A stretch of DNA of 64,000 bases. Source: Siphlonurus alternatus (lineage: Eukaryota; Arthropoda; Insecta; Ephemeroptera; Siphlonuridae). Where the stretch lies: contig OX463780.1 of NCBI GenBank assembly GCA_949825025.1, forward strand, positions 48,877,280-48,941,279, written 5' to 3'. Both the position numbers and the translations under genes were made by a program. Positions 61,136 through 64,000 of this stretch are shown piece after piece (within the stretch, counting starts at the first letter, position 1; each line of letters opens with the position of its first letter). The notes under the pieces are model-generated. The model saw nothing but the letters and a program-made list of their open reading frames with translations. It had not been told where the DNA came from and did not search any database.

Positions 61136-63866
61136 AAAACATTTTTTTTTAATTGAAGCATCTACTTTAAATTTAATAGTGATTAGTGTAAAAGAAATTC
61201 AATTTTATTTTGTATATTTAACATAATTTACTATTATAATAAAGTAGAAAGTGCTATTATATCTCAGTTGCAAATGCATTAATTACGTGTCTGAAACAGC
61301 CAGGTGATCGAACGTAAATATTATAATTATATAGATGTACATTATTTACTACATACAATCAAAATGTTCAAATTTCTAAAAACCAATTTATTGTTTGTGA
61401 AAATACAGCTCGTCCGTATATTTAGAGAGTGTCTGTACCATTCAGTTCGATATGCTGCAAGCTGACAAAAAACAGGAAGGATGCAAGGCCGCCGTTTTTA
61501 CCTCCACATCTATCTGGTCATGCAGTCACTCTCAACTCGCCGTATCAAACACAACAACGTAATTATTATACTGTAGGATAAAACCAACATTCGTTAGGAG
61601 ATATTGACGTTATATCTACTTATATAATATGATCTTATATCTAAAGCGCGCAGCAGCGGGAGGAAATTAAAGGGGCTAAATTATTTCAACCCATCCACTT
61701 CAATTTTTGTTTTTTTTTTTTCCAAAACCACGACCAATTAGGGGAGGGGTTTGCTGATGGGATTCCTGCCGTTCCTTAATTTGCTAGCTACGTGCCACGT
61801 CTATCAATGATCAACGACGTGGTTTTTATTTTTATTTGTAACGAAAAGTATAATAAATATAATTTATTTATTTAGTCTTTCCACGGCGCGGGAATAATAA
61901 GTTGATTTTGATACGAGAACAATAAAAAGCTCAATATATAACAAGTGAATAATGGGAGCACAAATTGCATGATGCACATATTATATGATGAGCTCATTAA
62001 TTGTTTTTTTTTTTTTTTTGCAAACGATCGTTGGTTTAATTATATATAAGCAAATTATAGTTTTCATTCCGGGGACGATATTATAAATATTTTATATGTT
62101 GACGATACCTCGGAACAGCATGACCTTAAACTACCCTCTGGCCTTCATTCCCAATTTGCATTTTATTTCTATTTATAGTCATTTCTAAAAACTTTCAAGT
62201 TCAACACACCTTTTTATGAATTAAGTGCAGCGACAAAAAAAAAACAGGTGCATATATGTATGTACAGTTCATGCATAATTATGGTGTACATGACGATTTA
62301 GTATGATAAATATATTTTATAGCATTACCATATGCATGATGCGTGACAGATATAGCATATTTCAGTAACGAATAAAAAAAAAAAAACATTAGATATATAA
62401 TAGCAGCACTCAAACTGAAAAAGACTGACAAATATTTCGCCTTGAGGTTAGGCAACTGTTTCAGCGTCAATAATTTTCGATCCCCAAAATTTTGTGATTT
62501 CAGTTTTATTACATTGGAATCCTGGTTCTAAATAATGAGTACATTTTCTCTGTCGATTAATAGCGGCTAAATTAAACTAAATTAAATTAGCGGCATATTA
62601 AATAATATGCCCAATATGTTAAGAATTTCATTGTGCATTAATTATGCACTATAAGCAAACATTTATTTAAAACTGTATTATGTTTACTGTTAATAATTTC
62701 ATTAATTTTTAGATACTTTAATGAGCAGGTGAAAATATTAAACAAAAAATAAAGTTGTTATGATAATAACAACAAAAATGGAACGATTTTTAACTCAGCG
62801 CTTGCGATGATTACATTTTTTAATTAAAAATTAATTGATACATAATAATAAAAATAATAAACTACACATTTTAAATACGGTATAATACCCGTTTTGTTAA
62901 TCAGTTGCTACCATACTTTGTTTACACTTTACGGTTATCCCAAATAGAACTGCATGATGTCGTTGCAATTAATGGGAGGGGGAAGGGAGTGCAATGTTAA
63001 GTTAGATAGGGTGTGTTTAGGGAACATTTGGACCTTCCCTTCATCTTGGATCCCCGCATCATCAAAATGTTATTTATTTTATATGATATTTAATAATTCC
63101 AATATTAAAAATGACTTTGTAATTTATAGTAATTAATTCTTAGATATTTGTTACTGAAAAGTGAAAACTCGCTTTGCGTTAATCGAATTCATATTATATG
63201 CGACTAACGATGGTTGAGATCCTATAAAATATAATTAATAAATTAATATTTTACTACATTGTAGGTCTCTCTAGTTTAAAATTTTGTTCTTTAATATTTT
63301 TACGGAGGTTATTTTCTCATAATTATCTACTTGCTTCTCGTTTTTAAATATATCGCTTATCAAAAATGCAAAGAAGGACATTTTTTTAAAAATTGCACGG
63401 TAAAAAAATGAAGAAATTTTTATTAATTAAACTCAATAATATTTTCAGACCGTAAAAAATAAGTACTCAATTAAATAACCTTTTACTAATTATTATAAAT
63501 CCATGCTGCATGTTATAATTGTCATGAACTTTATTACATCACTTAAGTATTACAAATCCTCTATACAATAAACGATAAAATTGTATCATCTTCATTTACT
63601 ATAATATAGCTCGAGGTATATATTACTGTGATAAAATTGATAAGAGTGAATGATGCAGGCAATTATAATCTCTGTCATAAAAATTGATAAGAAATTTAGT
63701 CTCAATAAAGAGATAACAAAAAAAACAGTATAGTGACTAACTGCAAGGTGAAAATAACGAACTTTTTTTTCTTCTAAACGCCAGCAGGTGGAAATATAAT
63801 TAAACGTTACCTGCACCTGTTAAACTTTTCGTCAATAAGAATTAAGATTTATTAACGTGTGATGAT
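61136..63866. other. AT-rich intergenic DNA before the last gene
   Basis: No gene, RNA or repeat recognised. A patch at 61420-61560 is more GC-rich but has no supported frame. The promoter of the gene at 63867 presumably lies at the right end. Confidence 0.4.
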
Positions 63867-64000
63867 ATGGCTCTCGAAGGAAGTGTTATAGATGAAGAGT
63901 TGTTTGGGTTCGTATCCCGGGACCAGGACCTACTGGACCGTGCTGATGGTGAACCGGAAGTAGCGGAGGAGGAAGTGCCCCCCAGTCCTCCCCCGGATGT
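63867..64000 (+). CDS. 5' end of an unrecognised gene, cut by the window edge
   Basis: An ATG at 63867 opens a frame that stays open for 44 codons to the end of the window. An in-frame TAA lies 24 bases upstream with no ATG between, so this is the first possible start in the frame. Base composition changes sharply from AT-rich upstream to GC-rich here, as at the other exons in this window. The peptide begins MALEGSVIDEELFGFVSRDQ and then becomes acidic and proline-rich (EVAEEEVPPSPPPD), the style of a disordered N-terminus of a nuclear or regulatory protein. I do not recognise it. No splice donor is seen before the window ends. Confidence 0.6.
   Translation, partial: MALEGSVIDEELFGFVSRDQDLLDRADGEPEVAEEEVPPSPPPD

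Overview
The window is eukaryotic nuclear DNA: AT-rich, with long introns, GC-rich exons, GT-AG splice sites and many transposon remnants. An arthropod is the best fit, possibly not an insect. Reasons are SINEs whose core resembles the one widespread in invertebrates and a tandem gene pair whose membrane segment recalls arthropod proteins. The species cannot be named from the sequence.

Layout. 1-6.5 kb: no gene; a 0.3-kb foldback, a very long inverted repeat (two arms of about 1.23 kb around a 1-kb loop), a SINE and a small palindromic MITE. 6.5-22.7 kb: two tandem paralogous genes on the + strand, each with a noncoding first exon and six coding exons of identical phases, encoding 426- and 418-aa proteins of unknown function with an N-terminal hydrophobic leader, one strong membrane segment and four conserved C-terminal cysteines. 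22.7-28.3 kb: repeats and simple sequence. 28.3-31.8 kb: a complete five-exon UBE2T orthologue (Fanconi anaemia ubiquitin-conjugating enzyme). 33.9-34.5 kb: a single-exon NDUFA11 gene (complex I accessory subunit) on the - strand, convergent with UBE2T. 34.5-46 kb: no confident gene; two large non-autonomous DNA transposons (about 3.0 and 2.1 kb) with nested foldbacks. 46.1-57.4 kb: a complete 12-coding-exon Piwi-clade Argonaute (894 aa, DDH catalytic triad). 57.4-63.8 kb: mostly unannotated AT-rich DNA plus a foldback element. 63,867 to the end: the start of an unrecognised + strand gene.

The most notable points are: the uncharacterised tandem pair, whose first and last coding exons are almost identical while the middle exons have diverged; the piwi introns, which carry a 12-copy minisatellite starting at a splice donor, a duplicated acceptor plus exon start that would give a stop codon, and several hairpin elements; several DNA transposons whose target-site duplications can be read directly; and roughly 19 copies of the palindrome TGACGTCA, far above expectation for this base composition.

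Apart from piwi (transposon silencing) lying among many transposon remnants, the genes show no sign of working together as one system.
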